From contig JALIGW010000002.1 of the NCBI GenBank assembly GCA_023053685.1, forward strand, positions 245,302,177 to 245,366,176: a DNA stretch of 64,000 bases. Direction: 5' to 3'. Both the position numbers and the translations under genes were made by a program. The notes beneath the pieces were generated by a model. The model did not search any database. It saw only the letters and a program-made list of their open reading frames with translations, and had not been told where the DNA came from. The stretch is from Diadophis punctatus similis. Its lineage: Eukaryota > Chordata > Lepidosauria > Squamata > Dipsadidae. Below are positions 1 to 10,475 of this stretch, in pieces (the stretch's first letter is position 1; the number at the start of each line of letters is the position of its first letter).

Positions 1-115
1 TGAAAACCAAGCTTTAACCAAGATTTGTTTACTCACCATTAAAGTTACAATGAAGAGGTCTCTGGCTCAAGGCCAGGTATGACCCTCACTGCTGACCGAT
101 TTGGTTTCTCCTTAA

Positions 116-268
116 TCAATTGTCCCTTTGTGCAGGAAGCTGCTTCTCCATCCAGGCCACGATTTCCAAATTCTCTGGAAAGGAGTCCTGGTCAAAGGTT
201 GGTGGATCCCAATCCAGGAACGTCTCTTTCTCCTCTGTGAAGTTCACGGCCACATCCTCACTGGTCTC
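116..268 (-). CDS. KRAB-A-like exon, 5' part of a ZNF gene leaving the left edge
   Basis: On the minus strand a good acceptor (CTTTGCAG) precedes 268, and a donor (G|GTGAGT) follows 37, giving an exon of 37-268. The reading starts ETSEDVAVNFTEEKETFLD, which matches the opening of the KRAB A box, the module known to recruit the TRIM28 co-repressor. The middle of the box is unusual: the usual LYRDVM core is missing, and only a PENLEIVAWM stretch resembles the VMxENYxNVxSL end. The frame stops (TGA, 116-118) before the donor, so it cannot read into the next exon. Near-identical exons lie at 21564-21746 and 61350-61532. The first exon lies at 1021-1450; the ZNF exon would be left of base 1. The KRAB ancestry is fairly clear; whether the exon is translated is doubtful. 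Confidence 0.65.
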   Translation of the reverse strand, partial: ETSEDVAVNFTEEKETFLDWDPPTFDQDSFPENLEIVAWMEKQLPAQRDN

Positions 269-1020
269 CTGCAAAGAGAAATGAAAAAGGCTCAGATGCA
301 GACAGTGATATTGAACATGATCTGTAAATGACCTGGAAGAAGGAGGAGAAAATAGGATTACTGGATGAGGATACAAAATAATGAAGATTGAATCGTAATT
401 CAAAAATATCTTCATAAGACAAAATGGAAGAAACCAGCAGGATGGAGTCCAACAGGGACCAAAGCATAGTTGTGCGAAGGAAAACTCAGTGGAAGATGAG
501 AGAGATCAGATGGGGCAGAGCGTGTGTGAAAAGGGCTGCTCTTTCCTGCTCTTTTTGGAGGCTGCAAGGCCACAAAGATTCCAGTTAGGCTTTTCAAAAA
601 TTTATTTACAATTATTTAACTGAGCCTTCTGGCCATCAGCTTGTTCCAGCAGCTCCTCACAAGACCCCCCTCAAAACTTCCTTTTCTTCTTTGAAAAAAA
701 ATCCACCAAGGAGGAGCTCCCACATCACAGCCTCTTCTGGGCAAAACAAGGAAAATACAAAGTTTAGAAATTCTATATATCTTTTTAAAGCAGAAGCAAA
801 GAAAATATTAGCATAAAAACAAAGGATTTCATTTTTCCCCTTTCAGACAGAGCTCAAAGAAAGAGGATCTCTTTTGTGGGTTAAGAATAAACGATCTCAA
901 TTCAATTAAACTTCTTTTCTTTCCCCAAAAACCTCCCCTCCCCGTCGCAAAGAGGTCAGAGTGTCTTAATAACACATTAAAAATCTCAGTAAATATTTTA
1001 AAGCACAATTTACACTTTTT
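269..1020 (-). other. Intron between first exon and KRAB-like exon
   Basis: This stretch has no coding signal. It matches 22185-22885 and 61990-62695, and in part 7190-7500, 40080-40600, 49480-50160 and 52070-53520. Landmarks shared by the copies are a GGAAGAAACCAGCAGGATG block near 430 and a TTTAAAGCACAATTTACAC block just before the promoter. It marks the unit as a member of the duplicated gene family. Confidence 0.6.
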
Positions 1021-1450
1021 TTTAATGCACTTGCGGGATTCGCATCCTCAGAGACCTCGTGCTCTGACGGAACTGGCTCTGCAGCCCCCCATGGGGGGAA
1101 GGGAGGGATCCGCTCCCTGCAGGCAACGCCAGAGCCGGATCTCCCCAGGAAAACCCGGCAAGCTGAAGAGCGGCATCCGCATCTCCTTTCCTCCTGGCGG
1201 GGAGAAGATCTGCTGGCAGGAGGGGCGGCCTGGAGGCCGGAGGGAGAGCAGCCTTACCTGCCTCGAGTGGGACCCAGAAGTCTTTCCAAAAGTATCCAGC
1301 GCCGATGCTCGCAGGGCGAAGGAAAGCGGAGATCCAACCACTGGAAAGCAAGAGGGGGGGGAAGCTTCCGGCTTCCTCTCAGGCTCCGCCTACTCCTTGA
1401 GGCCCCGCCTCTTCTCCTTCCCCCTCCCCCTTTCAGCTAGGACCACGTGC
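1021..1450 (-). promoter_or_regulatory. GC-rich promoter and first exon, copy 1
   Basis: The block is GC- and CpG-rich. On the minus strand it carries an E-box (CACGTG, 1444-1449), a GC box (GGCGGGGC near 1401-1410) and pyrimidine-rich stretches, then a consensus splice donor CAG|GTAAGG whose last exon base is 1258. The same arrangement recurs at seven other places in the window. The donor leaves the frame in phase 0, matching the phase of the KRAB-like exon, but I see no ATG in frame before it, so the exon may be untranslated. Transcription would run toward base 1. Promoter function is inferred from composition, motifs and position. Confidence 0.6.
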
Positions 1451-1476
1451 TCCGAAACCCTTTGCGTGTTTTTGTG

Positions 1477-1519
1477 ATAGTGTGTGTGTGTGTGTCTGTC
1501 TGTCTGTCTGTCTGTCTGT
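1477..1519. repeat. (GT)n followed by (TCTG)n microsatellite
   Basis: Short runs of GT and then TCTG lie directly upstream of the promoter block. The paralogous positions at 7935-7985 and 41040-41090 carry shorter, interrupted versions, so the array has changed length between copies. Confidence 0.85.
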
Positions 1520-2680
1520 GAGGGCGCTGGAAGCTGAAGCTCCGCAGATGCCCTGAAAGAGTTGCCCAAAAAGGCCCCGTAAGAGTTGGAGGGTCCTTGG
1601 GGCTCCCTGAGGTTGGTGGTTGGTTGCTGCCCTGATGATGTTACCTAGTTTGGGTAATGAGACGTCTCTGGGGAAACCCCGAAGCTCAGAGACCACCAAG
1701 GACCACCCATTTCCACCCTGAGCTATTCTCCCTGGTTGATTTTAAGGCTCCTGGCGTTTCTGGAGCTGGAGAAGAGGGGGGGGGATCCTGACCCAGAGGA
1801 AGAGCAGCTTCGAGGGGAATTATGTTCCCTCTTCAATTATGGGCACCTCATCCCTTGTGCTATAGTGGGATCCACTTCTGGGGAACCAGGTTTCCAGATC
1901 CAGATGCTCTCAGTTGACCTTCTGTGTATCCCAGGACTGGACCTTCTTCCCAAAGAGTCTTAAATGCATAAAGAGAAAGAGCCTCCATCAGACTGGAGGA
2001 GAATCCGGGTACCAGGCATTTCTGGGGAACCAGGTGTCCAGATCAAGGGGATCACAGGGGGCGGGAAGATGGCAGAAGCCCCCTTAAAGTAGCCAATAGG
2101 AGTCCGGCAGATCCCAGCTTCTGAGCACATCAGCCACTATGTCACAAAGGACATTTCTATGGGAACAAGAGGGAAGAGACCACTTCCCAAGTAAAACAGC
2201 TAGGAAAACATTATCTTGGGTAGGGCTGGGGAGGAGATGCCATTTCATGGAGGACAGAGGAGGAGGAGGAGAGAATTAACCAGGATTAGAGGAAAGGGAT
2301 GAGTTAAGGTGGGTCTCATTTAGTGAAGCCAATGAATCCCACAAAACTATTTGAAGTGATGTCTCTATGGAAATTGGCTCCAGATTGGTAGAAATAAGCA
2401 AGAAGAATATTTAATGTAACATGGTACATGAATAATGATGAAATATCACAGTAAGAGAATAATAAGATTATCCATTAAGGAATTTAAATACAATCTAAAT
2501 TAATAGGTTAATTGTCCAATCCTCCACCCAAGCAGGAGACGCTACACCATTTCTGACATTTCAAATTAAAAAGCTGACAAGCTCTATTTAATAACAACAT
2601 GCCAGGGACCTTTTTTCTCTCTTTACCACAATTATGTCCTGTTTTCCTATTTTTTTGAAAGGATTCCAGGATAAAACTTT
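1520..2680. other. Promoter-upstream duplicon
   Basis: There is no coding evidence. The block matches 7985-9020, 29690-30170 (partly) and 41090-42260. It includes a conserved stretch at 1632-1720 (GATGTTACCTAGTTTGGG and following) of unknown origin, and near 2510-2560 a short fragment resembling the CR1-type 'caagcagga...ctacaccatttctgac' repeat. Confidence 0.55.
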
Positions 2681-2682
2681 TT

Positions 2683-3160
2683 CTATGCTACAAGGACTTC
2701 TAGGGCTCCTCTCTGAGGGGACTCACAAATGCAGGACAACAATTGTCTCATTTCAAGCAACAGATTTTCCACACACCAAACTCTGATGGGCTTTGTCACC
2801 TGGAAAGAGTGTACAGCCGTCCGACCACCTGGAGGGTTTCTGGAGGGCATTTTTCCCCATCTCTCCTCTAGGGGGCATCTTCTGATAGCCTCTTGCAACA
2901 GGTTTCCCGCCCCTCCTCTGAGAAGCGTAGCTCCCTCCTCTAGTAGCTGCTGGGAACCATGGGCCATGGACTCCCTGAAGGCCTTCCTCCTCTTCCTAAT
3001 CCTGCTCCAGGCAGCCCATTTCGTAATCCAGTGGAGGTCCGAGAGCAACTTCCTCAACCCACTTTGGCTGCACAGTATGGCACAATCTGAACTGCCATCT
3101 TGTCTGTTTTGAGCCACCCAGTCCATCTCCTGAAAAAGGCCCACTTGATTAATTTAAACA
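2683..3160. other. Junction of upstream duplicon with ZNF 3'-flank duplicon
   Basis: From 2683 to about 2850 the sequence matches 9040-9200, 30180-30345 and 42280-42445 and holds, on the minus strand, a decayed finger (CVENLL/CGKS-like). At about 2850 it switches to the 3'-flank block also found at 16380-16690, 32450-32720, 46030-46750 and 56550-56840. The switch point is a recombination joint between two duplicon types. Confidence 0.5.
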
Positions 3161-3165
3161 ATACT

Positions 3166-3171
3166 TTTATT
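3166..3171 (-). terminator. Polyadenylation signal of ZNF unit A
   Basis: AATAAA on the minus strand, about 800 bases after the stop of unit A. The same hexamer in the same context (CCTTAATAAAAGTATTG) is kept in all five paralogous 3' ends (16709, 32732, 46761, 56849), which supports it as the real 3' end signal. Confidence 0.65.
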
Positions 3172-3792
3172 AAGGATTATATGCACAGAAAGAAAGTTAA
3201 TGCAAATTTTTATGTATGAATATATGAAGGAGACAATGAAAAAAGGAGAAAATTCATTCCAAAAATATAATAGGAAAAAGAAAACTTTCCCTCTTCATCC
3301 TCAGCCAGAAGATTCAACAACAAAACTTTAGCACTAAATAAACCACCAGATTCATTCCACCCTTCGCCCCATTTTCTCCTCTCTAAATTTTCACTTCTGC
3401 TCGTTGATCAACACAGTCTAGTAAAAATTAAGGGAAATACATGGTTTCTTGACTTACAACTGAAGGAACTTATGACCAAAATGCATTCCAAGTTGTGGTC
3501 ATAGGTCAAGGACTTCCTGTACTCTAGAAAGCATTATATTAACTCCCCACATACTTATAACTCTTTTGTGTAATCACTCTGGTAAGTTTATAATGCGGCT
3601 TTGAGAGCAAAATATTCTCACACTCCCAACATTTACACCCTTTTGCCTCATTGTGTACTCTCTGAGGTTCCTTTGCTTCAGTAGGAAAAACATTTTACTC
3701 ACACCAAATAATTGTAGGATTTCCCTTCTGTCACTGTGTGAAGTTCCTGGTAAACATTAAGATGTGTTGAAAAAAAGGGCTCCCAATGTTGT
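3172..3792 (-). other. 3'UTR of unit A with decayed finger remnants
   Basis: This is untranslated sequence between the gene's old stop and its poly(A) signal. Broken finger-like pieces (TTTACTCACACC..., CACTCCCAACATTTACACCC) show that the ancestral array was longer. Paralogous with 16715-17338, 46767-47383 and 56855-57475. Confidence 0.55.
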
Positions 3793-3969
3793 TCACAGCT
3801 GAAGAGATTTATCTCTGCTATGGACTTTCTGGTGCTTTTTTAGCTTTGATTTACTATGAAAAGGTTTCTCACACTCTGTGCACTTGTGAGGCCATTCTCC
3901 TGCGTGATTTCGGGTGTGCCTACGAAGTGTTGAAGGACGGGCAAAACATTTCCCACACTCCAGACATTT
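3793..3969 (-). pseudogene. Two orphaned C-terminal fingers behind the unit A stop
   Basis: In the same frame as the unit A protein, after its TAG, 58 codons stay open and code one typical finger ([21 protein letters not shown]) and one terminal finger (CTECEKPFHSKSKLKKHQKVH) ending KSLQL and TGA. They show that the ancestral protein was longer and was cut by one base change. Confidence 0.75.
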
Positions 3970-5211
3970 CTACAGTTTGTCTCCAGTGTGGATTCGCTGA
4001 GGCCTCAAAAGACTACCTTTATGGGAAAAACATTTATCGCACTCTGAGCATTTGTGAGGTTTCTCTCCTGTATGGATTCGGCTGTGAATTCTAAGGTGAG
4101 ATGAACGAGCAAATGCTCTCCCACATTCTAAACATTTGTAGTTTTTTTCCCCTGTGTGAATTTTCACATGACTTCTAAGGTCTGATGAGGTAGTATAAAA
4201 TCTTCCACAGTCGATGCATTGATATGGTTTCTCCCCTGTGTGGATTTTACGATGTCTCCAAAGGTCTCCATATCGAGCAAAATATTTTCCACATTCTACG
4301 CATCTGTATGGCTTCTCTCCCGTGTGGACCCTCTGATGCCTTCCAAGGTTTTGTTTTCGGGGAAAGCACATCCCACACTCCCCACATTTGAATGGCTTCT
4401 CCCCTGTGTGGATTCTCTCATGAATCTGAAGCTCTTTTCGTGTAAGAAAACGTTTCCCGCACTTCCCACATTCATAGGATTTTTCTCCTTTGTGCCTCTT
4501 CTGGTGTTTACGAAGACCAGAAGAATACATAAATCGCTTCTCACATTCTGAGCATTCATAGGGTCTCTCCCCGGTGTGAATTCTCTGATGTTGCACCAGG
4601 GTTGATTTCTGGGAAAAACATTTCCCACATTCGAGGCACTTTTCGTTTTTCTCCCCTGTGTGTGTTTTCCAATGACTCTGAAGAGCTGAACTCCGGGTGA
4701 AACATTTTCCACACTCAAAGCACTTGTAAGACTTTATTCCTGCATGGATCTTCTCATGGGACGAAAGATTTGACTTATGAGAAAAACTCTTCCCACATTC
4801 CCAACACTTGTAAGGTTTCTCCCCTGTGTGAATTCTCTCGTGGTCTCTGAGATGGGCTTTTCGACGGAAAAATTTCCCACATTCCAGACATTGATAAAGT
4901 TTCTCTCCAGTGTGGATTTTCAGATGTGTAACTAGGTGTGACTTTTGACTAAAGCATAAGTCACATTCCTCACATTTATAGGGTTTTAGTGTTGGGTTTT
5001 TTTTGAGATTTTTGGAGTTTTTCCTAGAGAAGAATTTTTCACCCTCCAAACCTTGACTGGATCCACTTCCCACATGGTCCTTCCTGTGGGTCAAAAGGAG
5101 AGTCCTGCTAGCAAAGGATTCCCCACACTCTGAGCATTCATGGGTTCTTTTGGGCGTTCTTGGAGGGCTGCTTGTGCCTGATGGGGGATCCAAGAGTTTC
5201 CCACCCTCCAT
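3970..5211 (-). CDS. C2H2 zinc-finger protein, unit A (413 aa)
   Basis: A single terminal exon codes a probable sequence-specific nuclear DNA-binding protein. The ATG (5211) has a strong Kozak context (AGCATGG) and opens [12 protein letters not shown]; the exon begins about 5298 after a CCAACAG acceptor, with a stop in frame upstream of the ATG. Finger 1 (residues about 24-46) stands alone, followed by a low-complexity spacer, then 12 tandem fingers joined by TGEKP-type linkers. Twelve fingers are intact; in finger 13 the third zinc ligand His has become Pro (LLRPQRIH). A TAG at 3970-3972 replaces the Tyr codon of the next linker; the frame then stays open for 58 codons covering two more fingers to a TGA at 3793. 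No KRAB exon lies between this exon and its promoter at 7.5 kb. Repressor or transposon-control roles are inference. Confidence 0.85.
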   Translation of the reverse strand: MEGGKLLDPPSGTSSPPRTPKRTHECSECGESFASRTLLLTHRKDHVGSGSSQGLEGEKFFSRKNSKNLKKNPTLKPYKCEECDLCFSQKSHLVTHLKIHTGEKLYQCLECGKFFRRKAHLRDHERIHTGEKPYKCWECGKSFSHKSNLSSHEKIHAGIKSYKCFECGKCFTRSSALQSHWKTHTGEKNEKCLECGKCFSQKSTLVQHQRIHTGERPYECSECEKRFMYSSGLRKHQKRHKGEKSYECGKCGKRFLTRKELQIHERIHTGEKPFKCGECGMCFPRKQNLGRHQRVHTGEKPYRCVECGKYFARYGDLWRHRKIHTGEKPYQCIDCGRFYTTSSDLRSHVKIHTGEKNYKCLECGRAFARSSHLRIHSRIHTGEKPHKCSECDKCFSHKGSLLRPQRIHTGDKL

Positions 5212-5517
5212 GCTTTCCCTTGGCTGCTGCCTTGGGCTGAATTTCTACTATCTCTTGTTAGTTGTTTTGAAGGTACATCTTTAGTCACAGCTGTTTTCCT
5301 GTTGGTGGCACAAAAAAGATGATGAGAACATTATTTCCTTTTGAGAAACACAGAAAATCACAGAGTTGTTGAAGGCAAGATGCTGACATTTGTAAACTGC
5401 TCAGAGAGTGCTGTAAAGCTCTATGTATCTAAGTCAAAAGTGCCATTGCTAATAACAAGTGCAACAGTGAGGGCAGAATTGCAGTTCTTGAGCAAAGCGG
5501 TCATGGGATGTCTCACG

Positions 5518-6743
5518 TAACACACTTGTAAGTGGATCACAAGCTTCCTAACAGAAAGGAAGCAGCAGGTGAAGGTAGGCAAAATCACATCAGATACCTG
5601 TACAATTAGCACAGGGGCCCCCCAAGGCTGTGTACTCTCACCACTTCTATTCTCTCTATATACCAATGACTGCATCTCAAATGATTCATCTGTTAAACTA
5701 CTGAAGTTTGCAGATGATACAACAGTGATTGGCCTCATTCGAGACAACGATGAAACCGCATACAGACGGGAGGTTGAACAACTAGCTTCGTGGTATCACC
5801 GGAACAATCTGGAACTGAACACACTCAAAACCGTAGAAATGGTGGTAGACTTTAGGAGAAACCCTCCCATCCTACCACCTCTTACAATACTAGACAACAC
5901 AGTATCAACAGTAGAGACCTTCAAATTTCTAGGTTCCATCATATCTCAAGACCTAAAATGGTCATCTAACATCAAAAACGTCATCAAAAAAGCACAACAT
6001 AGAATGTTCTTTCTGCGCCAACTCAGGAAGCTCAAACTTCCCAAGGAGCTGCTGATACAGTTCTACAGAGGAATCATTGAGTCTGTCATCTGCACCTCTA
6101 TAACTGTCTGGTTTGGTTCTGCAACCCAACAAGACAGACACAGACTTCAGAGGATAATCAGAACTGCAGAAAAAACAATTACTGCCAACCTGCCTTCCAT
6201 TGAGGACCTGTATACTGCACGAGTCAAAAAGAGGGCCGTGAAAATATTTACTGACCCCTCGCATCCTGGCAATAAATTGCTTCAACTCCTACCCTCAAAA
6301 CGTCGCTATAGAGCACTGCACACCAAGACAACTAGACACAAGAACAGTTTTTTCCCTGAACACCATCACTCTGCTAAACAAATAATTCCCTCACCACTGT
6401 CAAACTATTCACTAGGCTGCATTACTATTACTATTAGTTTTTCTCATCGTTCCTATCACCCATCTCCTCCCACTTATGACTGTATGACTGTAACTTGTTG
6501 CTTGTATCCTTACGATTTATATTCATATTGATTGTTTCCTGATTGCTTACTTGAACCCTATGACAACCATTCTCCACAAATGTATCTTTTCTTTTATGTC
6601 CACTGAGAGCATATGCACCAAAGACAAATTCCTTGTGTGTCCAATCACACTTGGCCAATAAAGAGTTCTATTCTATTCTATTCTATTCTATTCTATTCTA
6701 TTCTATTCTATTCTATTCTATTCTATTCTATTCTATTCTATTC
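5518..6743 (+). mobile_element. 5'-truncated CR1/L3-type LINE with reverse transcriptase
   Basis: Codons from about 5569 to 6531 read as the C-terminal half of a non-LTR reverse transcriptase: GAPQGCVLSPLLFSLYTNDC, then the catalytic KFADDT box, then NNLELNTLKT and the conserved RLQRIIRTAEK and LPSIEDLYTARV blocks of CR1/L2-group elements. The upstream half is missing (5' truncation). The 3' end reads CACTTGGCCAATAAAGAGTTC then (TTCTA)n, the tail known to seed microsatellites in colubroid snakes. The paralogous site at about 49103-49143 lacks the element. The frame is open for 320 codons, so insertion seems fairly recent. Confidence 0.85.
6667..6743. repeat. (TTCTA)n microsatellite tail of the LINE
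   Basis: About 15 pure copies of TTCTA directly after the LINE 3' end. Confidence 0.95.
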
Positions 6744-6744
6744 T

Positions 6745-7500
6745 GTAGTCGTAACTCGAGGGCTGCCTATAGGAAACACAGAAGTCAAGGTAAAAACATT
6801 TACTGCACTGCCGTTTTGTCATATAAAGATAAAAATCAAATGAAGGCGAATATATGTGTACCAGGATGAAATTGCAGGATCCAATCTGGGTCGGTCATCG
6901 GGATCAAAGATTTCGTCCTCCGAGCTTTCAGATTCTTGCTGGAGCCCATCCTCAGGGGATTCCCTCCAGCAGAGTGCATGCTGTTGTGAGTGTGGTGTGT
7001 CCTGTTGTGTGTGGACCACACACAAGAGGACACACTCTGCTGGCTAGAGGTTCCCTGAAGATGGGCTCCAGCACGAGTCCGAAAGCTCGGAAGACAAAAC
7101 TTCTGATCCCGATGACCGACCTAAATTGGATCCATAAAAAAATAAATGCTTATGTTCCAAACCAAGATTTAACCAAGATTTTATGAGCCAAAATGGAAGA
7201 AACCAGCAAGATGAAGTCCAGCAGGGACCAAGGCATAGTTGTGAGTAGGAAAACTCAAAGAATGAGAGAGATCAGAAGGGGGAGAGCATGGATGAAAAGA
7301 TTAGCATAAAAACAAAGGATTTTATTTTTGGCCTTTCAGACAGAGCTCAAAGAAAGAGGATCTCTTTTGTGGGTTAAGAAAACACGATCTCATTTCAACT
7401 AATTTAAACTTCTTTCCTTTCCCTCAAAACCTCCCCGTTGCAAAGAGGTCAGAGTGTGTTAATAACACATTAAAAATCTCAGTAAATGTTTTAAAGCACA
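6745..7500 (-). other. Intron of unit A lacking the KRAB-like exon
   Basis: Compared with 1-500, the sequence jumps at about 7180 from the flank of the KRAB exon (TTTAACCAAGATT) straight to the GCCAAAATGGAAG block, so the exon is absent. Unit C (49440-49500) has the same kind of joint. No other coding sequence seen. Confidence 0.6.
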
Positions 7501-7502
7501 AT

Positions 7503-7925
7503 TTACACCTTTATTTTTTGAAAAGCACTTGCGGGATACGCATGCTCAGAGACCTCGTGGTCTGAGGAAGCACAGAAAGACCTTCTGAAGGAACTTACCC
7601 CAAACTTCCTTCCCGGAACCATCTGGCATCTCCCGGGGAGCCTTGGCCGGGCGAGGAGGGGGCAGATCCAGCCCGGGGACCGAGCCCCCTTTGCCCCCCT
7701 GGAGGGAAAGGAGGGAGCCGCTCCTTGCAGGCAACGCCAGAGACTCTCCGGAGGGATCCAGCGCCGCCGGGCGAAGGGAAGCGGAGATCCAGCCAGTGGG
7801 AGGGGAGAGGCGGGGGGAGCGGCTTCTGGCTTCCTCTCAGGCTCCGCCCCCACCTTGAAGCTCCGCCTCTTCTCCTTCCCCCTCCGCTTTTGGCCCCCAC
7901 TCTGCCTTCCCAGGACCACGTGCTC
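7503..7925 (-). promoter_or_regulatory. GC-rich promoter and first exon, copy 2 (unit A)
   Basis: Homologous to copy 1, with the E-box CACGTG at 7918-7923 and GC-rich tracts. The CAG|GTAAGG donor seen in copies 1 and 5 is lost in an internal deletion near 7745, but a second donor, GTTTGGG|GTAAGTT, survives with GT at 7598-7597. It is the nearest promoter upstream of unit A. Assignment to unit A rests on position and strand only. Confidence 0.55.
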
Positions 7926-7929
7926 CGAA

Positions 7930-9030
7930 ACCCTTTGTGTGTCTTTCTGGTTGTGTCTTTCTGTGTGTGTGTATCTGTGTGGGTGCTGGAAGCTGAAGCT
8001 CTGCAGATGCCCTGAAAGAGTTGCGCAAAAAGTCCCCGTAAGAGTTGGAGGGTCCTTGGGGCTCCCTGAGGTTGGTGGTTGGTTGCTGCCCTGATGATGT
8101 TACCTAGTTTGGGTAATGAGACGTCTCTGGGGAAACCCCGAAGCTCAGAGACCACCAAGGACCCCCCATTTCCACGCTGAGCTATTCTCCCTGACGGATT
8201 TTAAGGCTCCTGGCTTTTCTGGAGCTGGAGAAGAGGGGGGGGATCCTGACCCAGAGGAAGAGCAACTCCGAGGGGAACTCCATCTCCCCCCCCCCCCCAG
8301 TTAGGGGCACCTCATTCCTTGTGCTAACGTTGGATCCACTTCTGGGGAACCAGGTGTCCGGATCAAGGGGCTCATAGGGGATGGGAAGATGCCAGAAGCC
8401 CCCCTGAAGTAGCCAATAGGAGTCCGGCAGATCCCAGCTTCTGAGCACATCAGGAACTATGTCACAAAGGACATTTCTATGGGAACAAGAGGGAAGAGAC
8501 CACTTCCCAAGTAAAACAGCTAGGAAAACATTATCTTGGGTAGGGATGGGGATGAGATGCCATTTCATGGAGGACGGAGGAGGAGGAGAGAATTAACCAG
8601 GATTAGAGGAAAGGGATGAGTTAAGGTGGGTCTCATTTAGTGAAGCCAATGAATCCCACAAAACTACTTGAAGTGATGTCTCTATGGAAAATTCAGTAAT
8701 TGGTTCCAGATTGGCAGAAATAAGCAAGAAGAATATTCAATGTAACATGGTATGTGAATAATGATGAAATACCACAGTAAGAGAATAACAAGAATATCCA
8801 TAAAGAAACTTAAATACAATCTAAATTAACAGGTTAAGAGAATTGAAAGGGATCTTGTAGGTTGTCTAGTCCACCCCACCCACCCAAGCAGGAGACGCTA
8901 CACCATTTCTGACAGGTCAAATTAAAAAGATGACAAGCTTTATTTAATAACAACATGCCAGAGACCTTTTTTCTCTCTTTACCACAATTATGTTCTGCTT
9001 TTCTATTTTTTTGAAAGGCTTCCAGGATAA
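7930..9030. other. Promoter-upstream duplicon
   Basis: Paralogue of 1520-2680 and 41040-42260. It carries the conserved GATGTTACCTAGTTTGGG stretch at about 8092-8160 and, at 8845-8920, a CR1-like fragment (AAGGGATCTTGTAGGTTGTC). No coding evidence. Confidence 0.55.
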
Positions 9031-9038
9031 AACCTTTT

Positions 9039-9330
9039 CTATGCTACAAGGACTTCTAGGGCTCCTCTCTGAGGGGACTCACAAATGCAGGACAACAATT
9101 GTCTTCTTTCAAGCAACAGATTTTCCACACACCAAACTCTGATGGGGTTTCTCACCTGGAAAGAGTGTACAGCCGTCCGACCACCTGGAGGGTTTTTTGA
9201 GGGCAATTTTACCTGCAGACCCAGGTAGACAGTCCAGAAAAATATTTCACACACACCAAACGCACAATTTCTTTTTCTTGTGTATCCTTTGGGGTCTCCA
9301 GAGGTCTCAGTGAAGTCAGTATTTTGCAAT
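9039..9330 (-). pseudogene. Decayed zinc-finger remnants
   Basis: On the minus strand weak finger-like words remain (GEKPHQSLVCGKS-like near 9120-9160 and a CV-x-FSGL-like piece near 9230-9260) with stops and lost ligands. The same remnants occur at 30185-30470 and 42280-42560. Confidence 0.4.
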
Positions 9331-9354
9331 ATTCCAAATATTTATACAAAACAG

Positions 9355-9665
9355 AATAAGAGTAGAGTAGGAGTAGAATAGAATGGAATGGAAGAATAGA
9401 ATAGAATAGCAATAAGAATAAAATAGAATAGCAATAAGAATAGAATAGAATAGCAATAAGAATAGAATGGAATGGAATGGAATGGAATAGAATAGAATAG
9501 AATAGAATAGAATAGAATAGAATAGAATAGAATAGAATAGAATAGAATAGAATAGAATAGAATAGAATAGAATAGAATAGAATAGAATAGAATTCTTTAT
9601 TGGCCAAGTGTGATTGGACACAGAAGGAATTTGTCTTGGGTGGCCCACTTTTGTAAATGCTACAA
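9355..9665 (-). repeat. L3 LINE 3' stub with expanded (AATAG)n tail
   Basis: About 235 bases of AATAG and variant units (9360-9595) run into a short LINE 3' end (TTCTTTATTGGCCAAGTGTG then GGACACAGAAGG), the reverse complement of the tail of the LINE at 5518-6743. The paralogous insertion is contracted at 30484-30570 and long again at 42600-42870. Confidence 0.85.
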
Positions 9666-10075
9666 GATTTATCAAGATTTCATTACAAGTATGGTAGTTC
9701 TCAACTTATGGCAATCATTGATGGCATATAAAAGAATTCTGGCCATTGTAAAATGTCCTCCCCCCTCCCCCCCACGTTATGTGACCACATTATGAGCTCT
9801 TGGCAATTGGCTGGCTTTTGCGATCCGATTTGCTTTATACTTAGGATTCCTTTTTGCTTAAAATGCCATAAAATGTGATTCTGGGTGCCAGAACGTTCAG
9901 CTGTATAAACCTGTGACCTGGAATCTGTTCCTAATTGTGATTGGAAGTCGAGGACTAGCTGTGCTCTGCAAAAAATGATCTGCATTCCTCAACAATTGTA
10001 ACTTTTTTCTTTTCTTTTTCACTCAGCTAAGTTACTAGTGCTCCTTCTTTATGCACTTTTGCTTGATTATGGATT
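9666..10075. other. Duplicon without genes
   Basis: Matches 30575-31010 and 42872-43300 closely. Only AT-rich sequence and a C-rich tract near 9760 were seen. Confidence 0.5.
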
Positions 10076-10079
10076 CTCC

Positions 10080-10475
10080 TATTGTATTTAGGGTGACTTG
10101 ACTAGGAAAAACATTTTCCCCACACCAAACAATTGTAGGATTTCCCTTCTGTCATTGTGTGAAGTTCCTGGTGAAGATTAAGATGTGACTTTTGAAAAAA
10201 AGTGTCCCCAACATTGTTCAGGACTAAAGAGATTTGTCTCTGCTATGGATTTTCTGATGGATTTTTAGCTTTGATTTACAATGAAAAGCTTTCTCTCACT
10301 CTGCTCACTTGTAAAGGCACTTTCCTGTGCGATTTCGGGTGTGTCTGAAATGCTGAATGGTGGGTGGAACATTTCTCACAATCTGAACGTTTATATGGTT
10401 TTTCTCCTCTGTGGATTCGCTGATGTATCACAAGAGTACTTTTTTCAGAAAAACGTTTATTACACTCAGGCAAAG
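10080..10475 (-). pseudogene. 3' remnant of a second ZNF type, copy 1
   Basis: The minus strand keeps one clear finger ([19 protein letters not shown], 10410-10470) and a worn one after it ([14 protein letters not shown], with a lost Cys and a lost His). The finger text differs from units A-F. The remnant breaks at about 10475, where unrelated sequence continues. Copies at 31050-31400 and 43330-43690 break at the same place, so truncation predates the duplication. Confidence 0.6.

Noticed and set aside
1021..1341. First exon coding an N-terminal peptide joined in phase to the KRAB-like exon
   Set aside because: Phases are compatible, but no ATG precedes the donor in that frame in copies 1 or 3; left as a possibility only.
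3786..4094. Plus-strand frames rich in Cys and Leu opposite every ZNF exon
   Set aside because: They are the antisense of repeated finger codons, a known artefact of C2H2 arrays.
9209..9675. Repetitive SILFYSILFY frames
   Set aside because: Translation of the (AATAG)n array.
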